Source of the DNA: Microbacterium sp. Marseille-Q6648 | GTDB lineage: Bacteria; Actinomycetota; Actinomycetes; Actinomycetales; Microbacteriaceae | Assembly: GCF_943181415.1 (NCBI RefSeq) | Contig: NZ_CALPBZ010000002.1 | Span: forward strand, 248,001-312,000 | Direction of reading: 5' to 3' | DNA: 64,000 bases | Part shown: piece after piece, positions 8,429-17,498 of the stretch | Position numbering within the stretch: the first letter of the stretch is position 1 | Layout of the letters: each line of letters opens with the position of its first letter | Notes under the pieces: model-generated | What the model was told of the DNA's origin: nothing | Seen by the model: only the letters and a program-made list of their open reading frames with translations | The model's database searches: none | Made by a program: the position numbers and the translations under genes

Positions 8429-9874
8429 ATGACCACCACGACCGAGCAGCTCGACCAGTACGCCGCCGCGGCCGAGGCCGCCGCCCCGGTCTGGCGGGCG
8501 GCGAGCGCCGCCGAGCGCGCGACGTGGCTGCGCGCAGCGGCCGACGCCCTCGACGCCCACGCCGACGACCTCGTCGCGATCGCCGACGCCGAAACGCGGC
8601 TGGGCGGGACCCGACTGCGCGGCGAGGTCGGTCGCACGACCGGCCAGCTGCGCCTGTTCGCCACGGTCGTCGAGGAGGGCTCGTACCTCGAGCTCACCGT
8701 CGACGACGCGGATGCCGGCGCGACGCCCCCTCGACCCGAGCTGCGACGCATGCTCACCGGAGTCGGGCCGGTCGCGGTGTTCTCGGCGTCGAACTTCCCG
8801 TTCGCGTTCTCGGTGGCCGGGGGCGACACCGCCTCGGCCCTCGCCGCGGGGAACCCGGTCATCGTCAAGGCGCACTCCGGGCACCCGCGGCTCTCTGCGC
8901 GGACCGCCGAGATCGTCGCCGACGCGCTCGTGGCCGCCGGCGCGCCGGCGGGTTCGCTCGCACTGGTCGAAGGCCGCGAGGCCGGGAACGCCCTCGTGCA
9001 GCATCCGGTCATCCAGGCGGCCGGGTTCACCGGCTCGCTCGGCGGGGGACGCGCCCTGTTCGATCTGGCGTCGGGGCGCCCCGACCCGATCCCGTTCTAC
9101 GGCGAGCTCGGAAGCGTCAATCCCGTCGTGGTGACCGCCGCGGCGGTCGCCGCTCGCGGCGACGCGCTCGCGCAGGGCCTCGTGGGCTCCTTCACCCTCG
9201 GCATCGGGCAGTTCTGCACCAAGCCCGGGGTCGTCTTCGTGCCGCGGGGCGCCGGCTTCGAGGACCTGGTCGCCACGCTCGTGCCGAGCACGGCCGGCGG
9301 ACCGCTGCTGACCGACCGGATCACGGCCGCCTTCCCCGAGGGCATCGCACACCTCGAGGCCGACGCGTCGGTCGAGGTGCTCGCCCACGGCGCACCCGCC
9401 GAGGACGGATCGGCGCGGCCGATCGTGCTGACCACGGATGCCGCGGCTGTCGCGGCACGCCCCGAGACGCTTCTGGAGGAGTGCTTCGGGCCGGTCACCC
9501 TGCTCGTGCGCTACGACGGGGCCGACGATCTGCTCGCCGCCCTCCGCGCGGTGCCCGGCTCGCTCACCGCCACGATCCACAGCGAGGAGGAGGACGACGT
9601 CGCCGACGTGCTCGCGCTGCTGGAGCGCCGCGCGGGGCGCGTGCTGTTCGCCGGCTGGCCGACCGGTGTCGCGGTCACGTGGTCGCAGCACCACGGGGGC
9701 CCCTGGCCGGCGACGACCTCGCTGCACACCTCGGTCGGCGCCACCGCGATCCGCCGCTTCCTGCGCCCGGTGGTCTTCCAGGACGCGCCGCAGCGGCTCC
9801 TCCCCGCCGAGCTGCGCGACGACACCCTCAGCCGGCTCCCCCACCGCCGGAACGGTGAGCTGCGCGTGCCCTGA
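8429..9874 (+). CDS. Aldehyde dehydrogenase (NADP+), alpha-ketoglutarate semialdehyde dehydrogenase type
   Basis: 481 aa, the length and N-terminal style of the KGSADH branch. Seen: SNFPFAFS (Asn122), VKAHSGHP (Lys147), catalytic Glu226 (FYGELGS) and nucleophile Cys263 (GQFCTKPG). It should oxidise 2,5-dioxopentanoate to 2-oxoglutarate, the last step of the oxidative uronate, aldarate or pentose routes. It follows the enolase-superfamily gene after 100 bp; CGGAAGGAAC precedes ATG 8429. Probably the last gene of the operon that begins at 4030. Confidence 0.88.
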   Translation: MTTTTEQLDQYAAAAEAAAPVWRAASAAERATWLRAAADALDAHADDLVAIADAETRLGGTRLRGEVGRTTGQLRLFATVVEEGSYLELTVDDADAGATPPRPELRRMLTGVGPVAVFSASNFPFAFSVAGGDTASALAAGNPVIVKAHSGHPRLSARTAEIVADALVAAGAPAGSLALVEGREAGNALVQHPVIQAAGFTGSLGGGRALFDLASGRPDPIPFYGELGSVNPVVVTAAAVAARGDALAQGLVGSFTLGIGQFCTKPGVVFVPRGAGFEDLVATLVPSTAGGPLLTDRITAAFPEGIAHLEADASVEVLAHGAPAEDGSARPIVLTTDAAAVAARPETLLEECFGPVTLLVRYDGADDLLAALRAVPGSLTATIHSEEEDDVADVLALLERRAGRVLFAGWPTGVAVTWSQHHGGPWPATTSLHTSVGATAIRRFLRPVVFQDAPQRLLPAELRDDTLSRLPHRRNGELRVP

Positions 9875-9970
9875 TCGAGCAATTCGGCGCGAGGTGCATC
9901 CACCGGAGCCCGTCGAGCGGAACACATGGTGTCGGCATCAGCCGCACCCCCGCAACGAAGGAGCACTCCG

Positions 9971-10552
9971 ATGAAGAAGTCACGTCTCGCCGTCGCCACC
10001 GCCGCCACCGCGGTCGCCGCCCTCGCATTCAGCGCCGCGCCCGCCTACGCGGACGACCACGACTCGATCGTCGACATCGCGATCGCCGCCTCCGGCGGTG
10101 GCGCACCGGATGACAACCCCAACGACTACGACCTGCTCGTACAGGCGGTCATCTACGCCGAGCTGGTCGAGGTTCTCGACGACCCGAACGCCTCGCTCAC
10201 CGTGTTCGCTCCCACCGACGCCGCGTTCCTCAAGCTCGTGACCGACCTCACCGGCACGGCGCCGGCGAGCGAGGCCGACGCGCTGACCACGATCGCCACG
10301 GCGTTCTCGCCGGCCGAGGTCGGGAACATCCTGCTCTACCACGCCGTCGGCGGCGAGGTCACCTTCCCGGGCGCCGTCCGCGCCGGCACGATCGAGATGG
10401 CCAACGGCGGAGCGGTCACCGTGCGCGGCGTCAACCTCGTCGACGAGTCGCCCGCGCTCACCGACCCGAAGATCGTCGTGAAGGCCTCCAACATCCAGGC
10501 CTCGAACGGCGTCATCCACACGATCGACCGGGTGCTGGTCCCCGGCAGCTGA
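9971..10552 (+). CDS. Secreted fasciclin (FAS1) domain protein
   Basis: 193 aa. Signal peptide MKKSRLAVATAATAVAALAF with likely cleavage after AYA (residue 29 or so), then a single FAS1 domain: H1-like TVFAPTDAAFLKL, the central LLYHAVGGEV, and the C-terminal NGVIHTIDRVL motif. FAS1 domains mediate adhesion or protein contacts outside the cell. Start: ATG 9971 follows GAAGGAGCACTCCG and opens directly on the signal peptide; an in-frame ATG at 9926 would add 15 residues before it and lacks an RBS. Stands alone, with a terminator just after it. Confidence 0.85.
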   Translation: MKKSRLAVATAATAVAALAFSAAPAYADDHDSIVDIAIAASGGGAPDDNPNDYDLLVQAVIYAELVEVLDDPNASLTVFAPTDAAFLKLVTDLTGTAPASEADALTTIATAFSPAEVGNILLYHAVGGEVTFPGAVRAGTIEMANGGAVTVRGVNLVDESPALTDPKIVVKASNIQASNGVIHTIDRVLVPGS

Positions 10553-10560
10553 CGCTCGCC

Positions 10561-10599
10561 ACGGGGCGGGCGGCGAGTGCAAGGCGTCGCCCGCCCCGT
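10561..10599 (+). terminator. Rho-independent-like hairpin after the fasciclin gene
   Basis: Perfect 12-bp stem ACGGGGCGGGCG (10561-10572) / CGCCCGCCCCGT (10588-10599) with a 15-nt loop, 8 bp after the stop codon. No U-tract follows, as is common in high-GC actinobacteria. It lies between convergent genes and could serve both strands. Confidence 0.65.
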
Positions 10600-10652
10600 C
10601 CGTGTGCCGGCCGCCTGACGGGCACGCACGTGGAGCGGTCGACCGGTCGGAA

Positions 10653-10727
10653 GACGGGCAGGCCGGGGTCGGGGCGGCCCGCGGTCGGCCGGGCCGGGTG
10701 ACGGGCAGGCCGGGTCGGGGCGGCCCG
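10653..10727. repeat. Short direct repeat in the convergent intergenic region
   Basis: GACGGGCAGGCCGGGG-type units of 29 bp (10653-10681) and 28 bp (10700-10727), differing by one G and 47 bp apart. Further GGCCGGGTCGG-like fragments follow up to 10775. They fill the space between the fasciclin gene and glycerate kinase; no open frame or promoter is convincing here. Confidence 0.6.
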
Positions 10728-10785
10728 TACCGCCGCCAGCCGCTCAGCCCGGGTCCCGGCCGGGTCGGGTCGGCTCAGGTGACGG

Positions 10786-11907
10786 TCAGGCCGGCTTCTG
10801 CGCGAGAAGCGCTCCGGCCTCCCGCAGCCAGCGTGCGGGATCGGCCATCGCGGCCTCGGCCGACCCGGCGAGCACGGTGAGCGAGACGGATGCCGCGAAC
10901 CCCGCCGCGTCGGCATCGGGCGCGATCCGCCCCGCCACCAGCGCGACCGCCGTCGCCGAACGATCGGCGAGCTCCGCGATGCGAGCCGGGACCTTTCCGG
11001 CCGCCGACTGACCGTCGAACGAGCCCTCGCCGGTGACCACGAGATCCGCCTCCTCCAGCGCGGCGGGGAGCCCGATGAGATCGGCGACCGCGGTCGAGCC
11101 GGGGACCAGCTGCGCACCCCAGGCGAGCAGGCCGAAGCCGGTGCCGCCTGCGGCACCGGCGCCGGGAGTCTGAGGGTCTGCCGGCAGGAGGCGGGCGAGG
11201 TGGGCGAGCGCGCGGTCCGTCGCAGGGATGTCGGCGTCCGTCAGCCCCTTCTGCGGCCCGAAGACCGCGGCGGCTCCGCGCTCGCCGAGGAGCGGATTCG
11301 TCACGTCGCTGAGGACATGCGCGCCCCCGGCGGGCAGGGGTGCGAGGCATGAGAGGTCCGCGTGCACGACTGCGCCCATCCCGCGGGCGCCGGGCGCAAG
11401 GGGTTCGCCCGCGGCATCCGTGAATCGTGCGCCGAGCGCGGTCAGCATGCCGACACCGCCGTCGGTGGAGGCGCTCGAGCCGATCCCGAGCACCAGGCGC
11501 GAGACGCCGTGTGCGAGGGCCGCGGCGATCGCCTCGCCGAACCCGCGGGTGTCGGCGTCGAAGGGGCGGAGCCGCGGCGGTGTGCCGAGCAGTTCGATGC
11601 CGCTCGTGGACGCCAGCTCCACGACGGCGGTTCCGGCGGGGGTGTCGGCGGTCGGCGGCAACAGCAGCCACCATGCCGCGACCGGTGTCCCCTCGGGCCC
11701 GGTGACGGTCACCGGCATGCGGCGGGCCCCGGGAACGGCGGCGGCGAAAGCGTCGAGCGTGCCCTCGCCTCCGTCCGCCATGGGCAGAGCGCGCAGCCGG
11801 GCGGCGGGGTCGACCGAGCGCCAGCCCTCGGCGAGGGCGGCCGCCGCCGCTGCCGCACCGATCGTGCCCTTGAAGCTGTCGGGGGCGAGGACGATGGTGC
11901 GCGGCAT
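10786..11907 (-). CDS. Glycerate kinase (GarK/GlxK type)
   Basis: 373 aa, usual family length. Seen: the N-terminal APDSFKGT, ADGGEGT, the GIGSSASTDGG phosphate-binding region, and VTGEGSFDGQS near the C-terminus. It phosphorylates D-glycerate to 2-phosphoglycerate, linking glyoxylate, aldarate or serine breakdown to glycolysis. The ATG lies 7 nt after GACAAT (11919-11914) with no Shine-Dalgarno, so a leaderless mRNA is likely. It is divergent from the ThuA gene across a 59-bp gap that holds a palindrome. A role with the neighbouring aldarate operon is possible but not shown. Confidence 0.92.
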   Translation of the reverse strand: MPRTIVLAPDSFKGTIGAAAAAAALAEGWRSVDPAARLRALPMADGGEGTLDAFAAAVPGARRMPVTVTGPEGTPVAAWWLLLPPTADTPAGTAVVELASTSGIELLGTPPRLRPFDADTRGFGEAIAAALAHGVSRLVLGIGSSASTDGGVGMLTALGARFTDAAGEPLAPGARGMGAVVHADLSCLAPLPAGGAHVLSDVTNPLLGERGAAAVFGPQKGLTDADIPATDRALAHLARLLPADPQTPGAGAAGGTGFGLLAWGAQLVPGSTAVADLIGLPAALEEADLVVTGEGSFDGQSAAGKVPARIAELADRSATAVALVAGRIAPDADAAGFAASVSLTVLAGSAEAAMADPARWLREAGALLAQKPA

Positions 11908-11927
11908 CCCCCCATTGTCCCCGAAAT

Positions 11928-11949
11928 GGCGGGAAAGCGCTATCCCGCC
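11928..11949. promoter_or_regulatory. 22-bp palindromic operator between glycerate kinase and ThuA genes
   Basis: Arms GGCGGGA (11928-11934) and TCCCGCC (11943-11949) are exact inverted repeats around AAGCGCTA, with an AGCGCT core. The shape is like a LacI-family site, but no LacI gene adjoins it. It lies between the two divergent -10 hexamers (GACAAT 11919-11914, TAGGGT 11955-11960), so one protein could control both genes. Confidence 0.6.
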
Positions 11950-11966
11950 TGGGATAGGGTCGAGGC

Positions 11967-12644
11967 ATGCCCCACGCCCTCATCGCCGTCGGCACCGGAC
12001 AGTACGCCGACCCCTGGCACCCCTACGAGGCGACCGGCGCCGCGGTCGCCACGATCCTGCGCGACGACGGCTGGACCGTCGACATCGACGACGACGTCGA
12101 CCGTGCCCTCACCCGGCTGGGCGATGTCGACCTCCTCGTGGTGTCGGCGGGCGACCCGTGGCGGAACCCCGGCGACGGACCGGACGCCGCGATCACTCCC
12201 CCGGCGGCCGCAACCGAGGGACTGCACGCCGCCCTGGAGCGCGGCATCGGCATCCTTGCCCTGCACAGCGCGACGGCCTCGCTGCGCGACTACCCCGCCT
12301 ACCGCGCGGCCATCGGCGGTGAGTGGCGGCCCGGAACGTCGTGGCACCCCCCCCCCCGGCCGGCGCGGGTCGCCGTCGCGGCATCCCCCCCCCTCGTGGC
12401 CGGGCTCGACGAGATCGCGGCGACGGACGAGCTCTACAGCGACCTCATCGTGGACACCGACCTCGAGGTGCTCGTCGCGCACGAACTGGGGGGCACGCGG
12501 CATCCGCTCGTCTGGGTCCGCGAGGCGCCCGCCCGGGCGGTCGTCTCGGCCTTCGGACACGACGCCCGCGCATACGACTCGCCGGACGTGCAGCGCCTCA
12601 TCCGGCAGTCCGCCGACTGGGCGGGCCGACGCGCGCGCGGCTGA
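11967..12644 (+). CDS. ThuA domain-containing protein
   Basis: 225 aa, class I glutamine-amidotransferase-like fold used by the trehalose-utilisation ThuA family; no enzymatic activity is firmly known. Seen: IAVGTGQYADPWHPY near the start, LLVVSAGDPW, and GILALHSATASLRDYPAY, where a nucleophile Cys would be expected but Ser/Ala occur. ATG 11967 lies 7 nt after TAGGGT (11955-11960) with no usable Shine-Dalgarno, suggesting a leaderless mRNA. Two long C runs (11 C at 12347-12357, 9 C at 12385-12393) lie inside the gene and keep frame here; slippage at either would kill it. Confidence 0.8.
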   Translation: MPHALIAVGTGQYADPWHPYEATGAAVATILRDDGWTVDIDDDVDRALTRLGDVDLLVVSAGDPWRNPGDGPDAAITPPAAATEGLHAALERGIGILALHSATASLRDYPAYRAAIGGEWRPGTSWHPPPRPARVAVAASPPLVAGLDEIAATDELYSDLIVDTDLEVLVAHELGGTRHPLVWVREAPARAVVSAFGHDARAYDSPDVQRLIRQSADWAGRRARG

Positions 12645-12689
12645 CCGGGCACAATGGATGCCGACCCCCACCGTGATCCGAGGAGACCC

Positions 12690-13667
12690 ATGTCCTGGCT
12701 CGTCACCGGAGGCGCCGGCTACATCGGCGCCCACGTCGTCCGCGCACTCGCCGCCGCCGGCCTCCCGCCCGTCGTCCTGGACGACCTCTCGAGCGGACAC
12801 GAGGGCTTCGTGCCCGAGGGCGTGCCGCTCGTGCGCGGCTCGATCCTGGACCGCGACCTCGTCGAGCGGACGCTGCGCGAGCACGAGGTCGAGGGGGTCA
12901 TCCACGTCGCCGGCTTCAAGTACGCGGGGGTCTCGGTCACCCGCCCGCTGCACACGTACGAGCAGAACGTCGACGGCACGCGCGTCGTACTCGAGGCGAT
13001 GGCCGCAGCCGGCGTGAGCAGGATCGTCTTCTCGTCCAGCGCCGCCGTCTACGGCACGCCCGACGTGGAGCTCGTCACCGAGGATCTGCCCAAGCGGCCC
13101 GCGTCGCCGTACGGCGAGTCCAAGCTGATCGGCGAGTGGCTGATCCGCGACCAGGCGGTCGCGACCGCCGGCACCGAGGCGCCGCTTCGCCACACGTCGC
13201 TGCGGTACTTCAACGTCGTCGGCTCCGGCGACCCGTCGGTCTACGACACCAGCCCCCACAACCTCTTCCCCCTCGTGTTCGAGGCTCTCGTCGCGGGGCG
13301 CACCCCGAAGATCTTCGGCGACGACTACGACACTCCCGACGGAACGAACGTGCGCGACTACGTGCACGTGGCCGACATCGCCGCCGCCCACGTGGTCGCC
13401 GCCCAGCGGATGGTCGCCGGCGAGCCCGTCGAGGCCGCCTACAACCTCGGTTCGCAGAACGGCCTGTCGGTCCGCGAGATCATGGACGCGATGGCCCGCG
13501 TCACCGGCATCGACTTCGTGCCCGAGATCGGTCCGCGCCGTGCCGGCGACCCCGACCGCATCGTGGCCACAGGCGACCTCGCGGCACGCGACCTCGACTG
13601 GGCGAACCGCTACTCCGTCGACGAGATGGTCCGCAGTGGCTGGGAGGCCCGCCGCACCGCCTCCTGA
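12690..13667 (+). CDS. galE: UDP-glucose 4-epimerase
   Basis: 325 aa, extended SDR. GGAGYIG (7-13) binds NAD, SSSAAVYG (116-123) supplies the catalytic Ser/Thr, and Tyr141-xxx-Lys145 (SPYGESK) the catalytic pair; NVVGSGDPS and the C-terminal RRAGDPDRIVA fit GalE. It interconverts UDP-galactose and UDP-glucose in the Leloir pathway, with galT and galK at 14989-17498. Start: ATG 12690 has GAGGAGACCC immediately upstream; an in-frame ATG at 12654 lacks an RBS and would put 12 residues before the Rossmann strand. It is not in the same operon as galTK. Confidence 0.9.
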   Translation: MSWLVTGGAGYIGAHVVRALAAAGLPPVVLDDLSSGHEGFVPEGVPLVRGSILDRDLVERTLREHEVEGVIHVAGFKYAGVSVTRPLHTYEQNVDGTRVVLEAMAAAGVSRIVFSSSAAVYGTPDVELVTEDLPKRPASPYGESKLIGEWLIRDQAVATAGTEAPLRHTSLRYFNVVGSGDPSVYDTSPHNLFPLVFEALVAGRTPKIFGDDYDTPDGTNVRDYVHVADIAAAHVVAAQRMVAGEPVEAAYNLGSQNGLSVREIMDAMARVTGIDFVPEIGPRRAGDPDRIVATGDLAARDLDWANRYSVDEMVRSGWEARRTAS

Positions 13668-13685
13668 CCCCCGCCGTTGCGGGGG
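13668..13685 (+). terminator. Hairpin terminator after galE
   Basis: CCCCCGC (13668-13674), tetraloop CGTT, GCGGGGG (13679-13685): a compact 7-bp GC stem directly after the TGA. It runs into the first copy of the 71-bp repeat. Confidence 0.65.
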
Positions 13686-13857
13686 CGCGTGCGCACGCCG
13701 CCCCCGCGTGCGTGAAACTCCCGCTCGGGTGTGACACGTGCGCACGCGGCACGGTAGGCGCTGGGCTCGGCGGGCCGTGGGGCGCCGGGGCGCGTGCGCA
13801 CGCCGCCCCCGCGTGCGTGAAACTCCCGCTCGGGTGTGACACGTGCGCACGCGGCAC
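13682..13857. repeat. 71-bp perfect direct repeat (locus A) carrying paired GTGCGCAC palindromes
   Basis: Two identical 71-bp copies, 13682-13752 and 13787-13857, with a period of 105 bp. Each copy contains two GTGCGCAC palindromes whose centres are 49 bp apart (13689-13696 and 13738-13745 in copy 1). GCGTGCG sits about 10 nt after the first palindrome. The same architecture occurs at 39106-39274 and 55957-56013. All three loci lie between convergent genes. The paired palindromes can fold into a stem with a loop of about 40 nt, so a bidirectional terminator or RNA-stability role is possible. Confidence 0.85.
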
Positions 13858-13880
13858 GCCAGGGCCGGGCTCGGCGGCCG

Positions 13881-14867
13881 TCAGCGCGGGGCGGCGGTGC
13901 TCCCGCGCACGATGAGCGTCGTCGGCACCGTCTCGGCTCCGACGGCCCCGCCAGCCTCGATACCCGCCACCAGCGCCGCGACGGCCCGCTCGCCGAGCAG
14001 GTCGAAGTCCTGCCGCACCGTCGTCAGCGGCGGACGGTACTGCGCGGCATCCGCAACATCGTCGAAGCCGACCACGCTCACCGCACGGGGGGTGTCGCGC
14101 CCGGTCTCGGCGAGGGCACGCAGCATACCCAGCGCCATCTGGTCGTTCGCGACGAAGACCGCGGTGGCATCGGCGGGCAGGGCGAGCCCCGCGAGATAGC
14201 CCGACCCCGCAGTCCAATCACCGCGAAGAAGAGCGGATGCCGGGGCTCCGACCGCGGCGAGGGCCTCACGCCAGCCCCGCTCACGCTCGGCAGCAGCGAA
14301 CGACGAGCCCGGTCCCGCCACGTGGTGCACCGTGCGGTGGCCGAGGGCGCTCAGGTGCTCGACCGCGAGGCGCGCTCCCCCGGCGTGGTCGGACTGGACG
14401 ATCGAGAATCGCGGGTCGGGGGGCGAGTCGACGACGACGAGCTGCAGCCCGGCCGGCGCCTCGGCCCCGGTCGCCAGGGCCGTGGCCTCGTTGAGCACGA
14501 TCGCGCCATCGGCACCCTGGTCGCGCAGGCGCTCGAACGCGTCGTCGAGGGCGTCGCGTCCGCCCGCGGTGACGACGGTCGTGGCGTACCCGCGCGCGGT
14601 CGCAGCATCGGCGACGGCCTGCAGCATCCGGGAGTTGCCCACGGTGGCGAGGGTCGAGACCACGAGCCCGAGGGTCTGCGACCGGCCGGTGCGCAGGGCG
14701 CGGGCGGCGCGATGCGGACGGTAGCCGAGCGCGGCCATCGCCGCTTCGACACGATCGCGAGTGGCGGGATCCACACGCGGGCTGCCGGTCACCACGCGCG
14801 GCACCGGCTGCCCCCAGACGCCCGCGCGCGCGGCGACATCGGCCATCGACACCCGCCGCTGCGTCAT
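13881..14867 (-). CDS. LacI family regulator divergent from galTK, with an altered recognition helix
   Basis: 328 aa from ATG 14867 (upstream GGGAGGGTGGGGCGG). The effector domain is complete (TLGLVVSTLATVGNS, VVGFDDVADAAQYRPPLTTVRQ, IVRGSTA). The HTH reads VAARAGVWGQPVPRVVTGS: Trp18, Pro21, Pro23 and Thr27 replace the usual Ser, Thr, Ser and Asn (compare GVSLATASRVLNGS in the LacI at 1909). Each change is one base from the common codon. Two prolines in the recognition helix should impair DNA binding. In-frame ATGs at 14951 and 14918 would add up to 28 residues; which start is used is uncertain. Likely regulator of galTK and of itself. Confidence 0.82.
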   Translation of the reverse strand: MTQRRVSMADVAARAGVWGQPVPRVVTGSPRVDPATRDRVEAAMAALGYRPHRAARALRTGRSQTLGLVVSTLATVGNSRMLQAVADAATARGYATTVVTAGGRDALDDAFERLRDQGADGAIVLNEATALATGAEAPAGLQLVVVDSPPDPRFSIVQSDHAGGARLAVEHLSALGHRTVHHVAGPGSSFAAAERERGWREALAAVGAPASALLRGDWTAGSGYLAGLALPADATAVFVANDQMALGMLRALAETGRDTPRAVSVVGFDDVADAAQYRPPLTTVRQDFDLLGERAVAALVAGIEAGGAVGAETVPTTLIVRGSTAAPR

Positions 14868-14929
14868 CCGCCCCACCCTCCCTGCCGGATCGCCCGTGGA
14901 CCACCGCCGTCGCCGCGGCATGAGGATCA

Positions 14930-15006
14930 CAACTCCTGCACCCCCGAGCATGTTGACGTTACCACGGTGCGCTTGCTACCGTGTTGACGTGAACATGCAG
15001 GAGTTG
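14930..15006. promoter_or_regulatory. Symmetric divergent control region of the LacI gene and galTK
   Basis: The right operator TGTTGACGTGAACA (14982-14995) is nearly palindromic; the left half-match TGTTGACGTTACCA (14951-14964) lies 31 bp away. An outer 10-bp inverted repeat, CAACTCCTGC (14930-14939) and GCAGGAGTTG (14997-15006), flanks them. Plus-strand promoter: TTGACG (14953-14958), 18-nt spacer, TACCGT (14977-14982). The operators overlap both the -35 and the start site, as expected for LacI repression. The near mirror symmetry suggests the arms arose by inverted duplication. Confidence 0.65.
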
Positions 15007-16286
15007 CGTTCCCCGGTGCCGACAACGACGCCCCGGCACGCCCGACCCCGCCCCCGGCACACCCGCCGTGACCCCCGGCAACCCCGCCCCCGGCACGCCA
15101 GACCCCACCGGGCCCGCACGCCACCCCCCCAGCCGGTCGAGCCCCTCCCCGCCGGCGTCGTCCGACGGGCCACGCGGCTGGCGGACGGCCGCGAGCTGAT
15201 CTACTTCGACGACCCCGGCACCGCCCTCGGCCCGGACCGCAACGTCGACGCCCGCACCCTCGACGCCCGCCCGGCCACCGCCACGATGCGCCGCGACGTG
15301 CTCACCGGCGATTGGATCTCGGTCGCCGCGGCGCGGCAGAACCGGGCGTTCCTCCCGCCCGCCGAGCTCGACCCGCTGGCGCCGCAGACGCCGACGAATC
15401 CGTCCGAGATCCCGTCGCGGTACGACGTCGCGGTGTTCGAGAACAAGTCGCCGTCGTTCGGTCCAGCCCTCCGCGAGGCGCACGGCGATCACCCCGCCGC
15501 GGACGACGCGCCGCGCGACCTCGCCGACCTCGACGCGCCCGGCCTCGAGCGCACCCGCACCTCCGTCGGCCGCTGCGAGGTGGTGTGCTTCAGTCCTGAG
15601 CACTCCGGTTCGTTCGGCACCCAGTCCCCGACCCGCGCGCGCACGGTGATCGAGGCCTGGGCCGACCGCACCGCCGCCTTGTCGGCACTGCCCGGCATCG
15701 AGCAGGTGTTCCCGTTCGAGAACCGCGGCGAGGCGATCGGCGTGACGCTGCCGCATCCGCACGGCCAGATCTACGCCTACCCCTACATCACCCCGCGCAC
15801 GCAGAGCCTGCTGCGCTCCCTCGACCGCGAGGGCGCCGACCTGTTCGCGCGCATCCTCGACGCCGAGCGCGCGTCCGAGCGGGTCATCCTCGCGGGCGAG
15901 CACTGGACGGCCTTCGTCCCGTTCGCCGCGCGTTGGCCGATCGAGGTGCACCTGATGCCCCATCGTCATGTCGCCGATCTGTCCGAGACGACGGATGCCG
16001 AGCGCGACGAACTCGCACCGCTCTACCTGCGCCTGCTCCGAGGCGTCGACGCCCTGTACGACACGCCGACGCCGTACATCGCCGCGTGGCACCAGGCCCC
16101 CGTCCACACCGGACGCGACGCGGTGCGCCTGCACCTGCAGCTGACCAGCCCGCGCCGAGCAGCCGACAAGCTGAAGTTCCTCGCCGGATCCGAGGCGGCC
16201 ATGGGCGCCTGGATCGGCGACGTCCCGCCCGAGACCTCGGCCGCGCGCCTGCGCGAGGCCGTCGCATCCATCCCCGAGGTGACCGC

Positions 16287-16290
<4 letters not shown>
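14989..16290 (+). CDS. galT: Galactose-1-phosphate uridylyltransferase
   Basis: 433 aa as called. The enzyme exchanges UMP between UDP-glucose and galactose-1-phosphate. Seen: RRDVLTGDWISVAAARQNRAF, VVCFSPEHSGSF, the catalytic LPHPHGQIYAYPY, and FVPFAARWPIEVHLMPHRHV with late His ligands. GTG 14989 lies exactly 7 nt after the TACCGT -10, implying a leaderless start; ATG 14995 and GTG 15016 are alternatives. Residues 8-55 or so are a Pro/Arg/His-rich stretch encoded by CCCCCGGCACGCC-like repeats and not part of the GalT fold, so the conserved protein begins near residue 60. Overlaps galK by 4 bp (ATGA). Confidence 0.88.
15030..15125. repeat. Low-complexity CCCCGGCACGCC-like repeats in the galT 5' region
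   Basis: Degenerate units around CCCCGGCAC(G/A)CC recur four or five times. They encode a Pro/Arg/His-rich N-terminal extension if galT starts upstream, or form a long leader if it starts lower down. No GalT counterpart for this segment is recognised. Confidence 0.5.

Positions 16291-17498
<1,208 letters not shown>

Noticed and set aside
11362-13017. A 551-codon plus-strand frame across glycerate kinase, ThuA and galE
   Set aside because: Crosses three genes that are clear in other frames and shows no homology; another GC-driven shadow.
13682-13860. Peptides encoded by the locus A repeats (CVKLPLGCDTCARG repeated)
   Set aside because: The repeated peptide only reflects the DNA repeat; there is no start, RBS or conservation at the protein level between loci A, B and C.
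15030-15125. A riboswitch or attenuator in the galT leader
   Set aside because: The region is a simple CCCCGGCACGCC-like repeat without a stable conserved fold, and the promoter geometry points to a leaderless start upstream of it.
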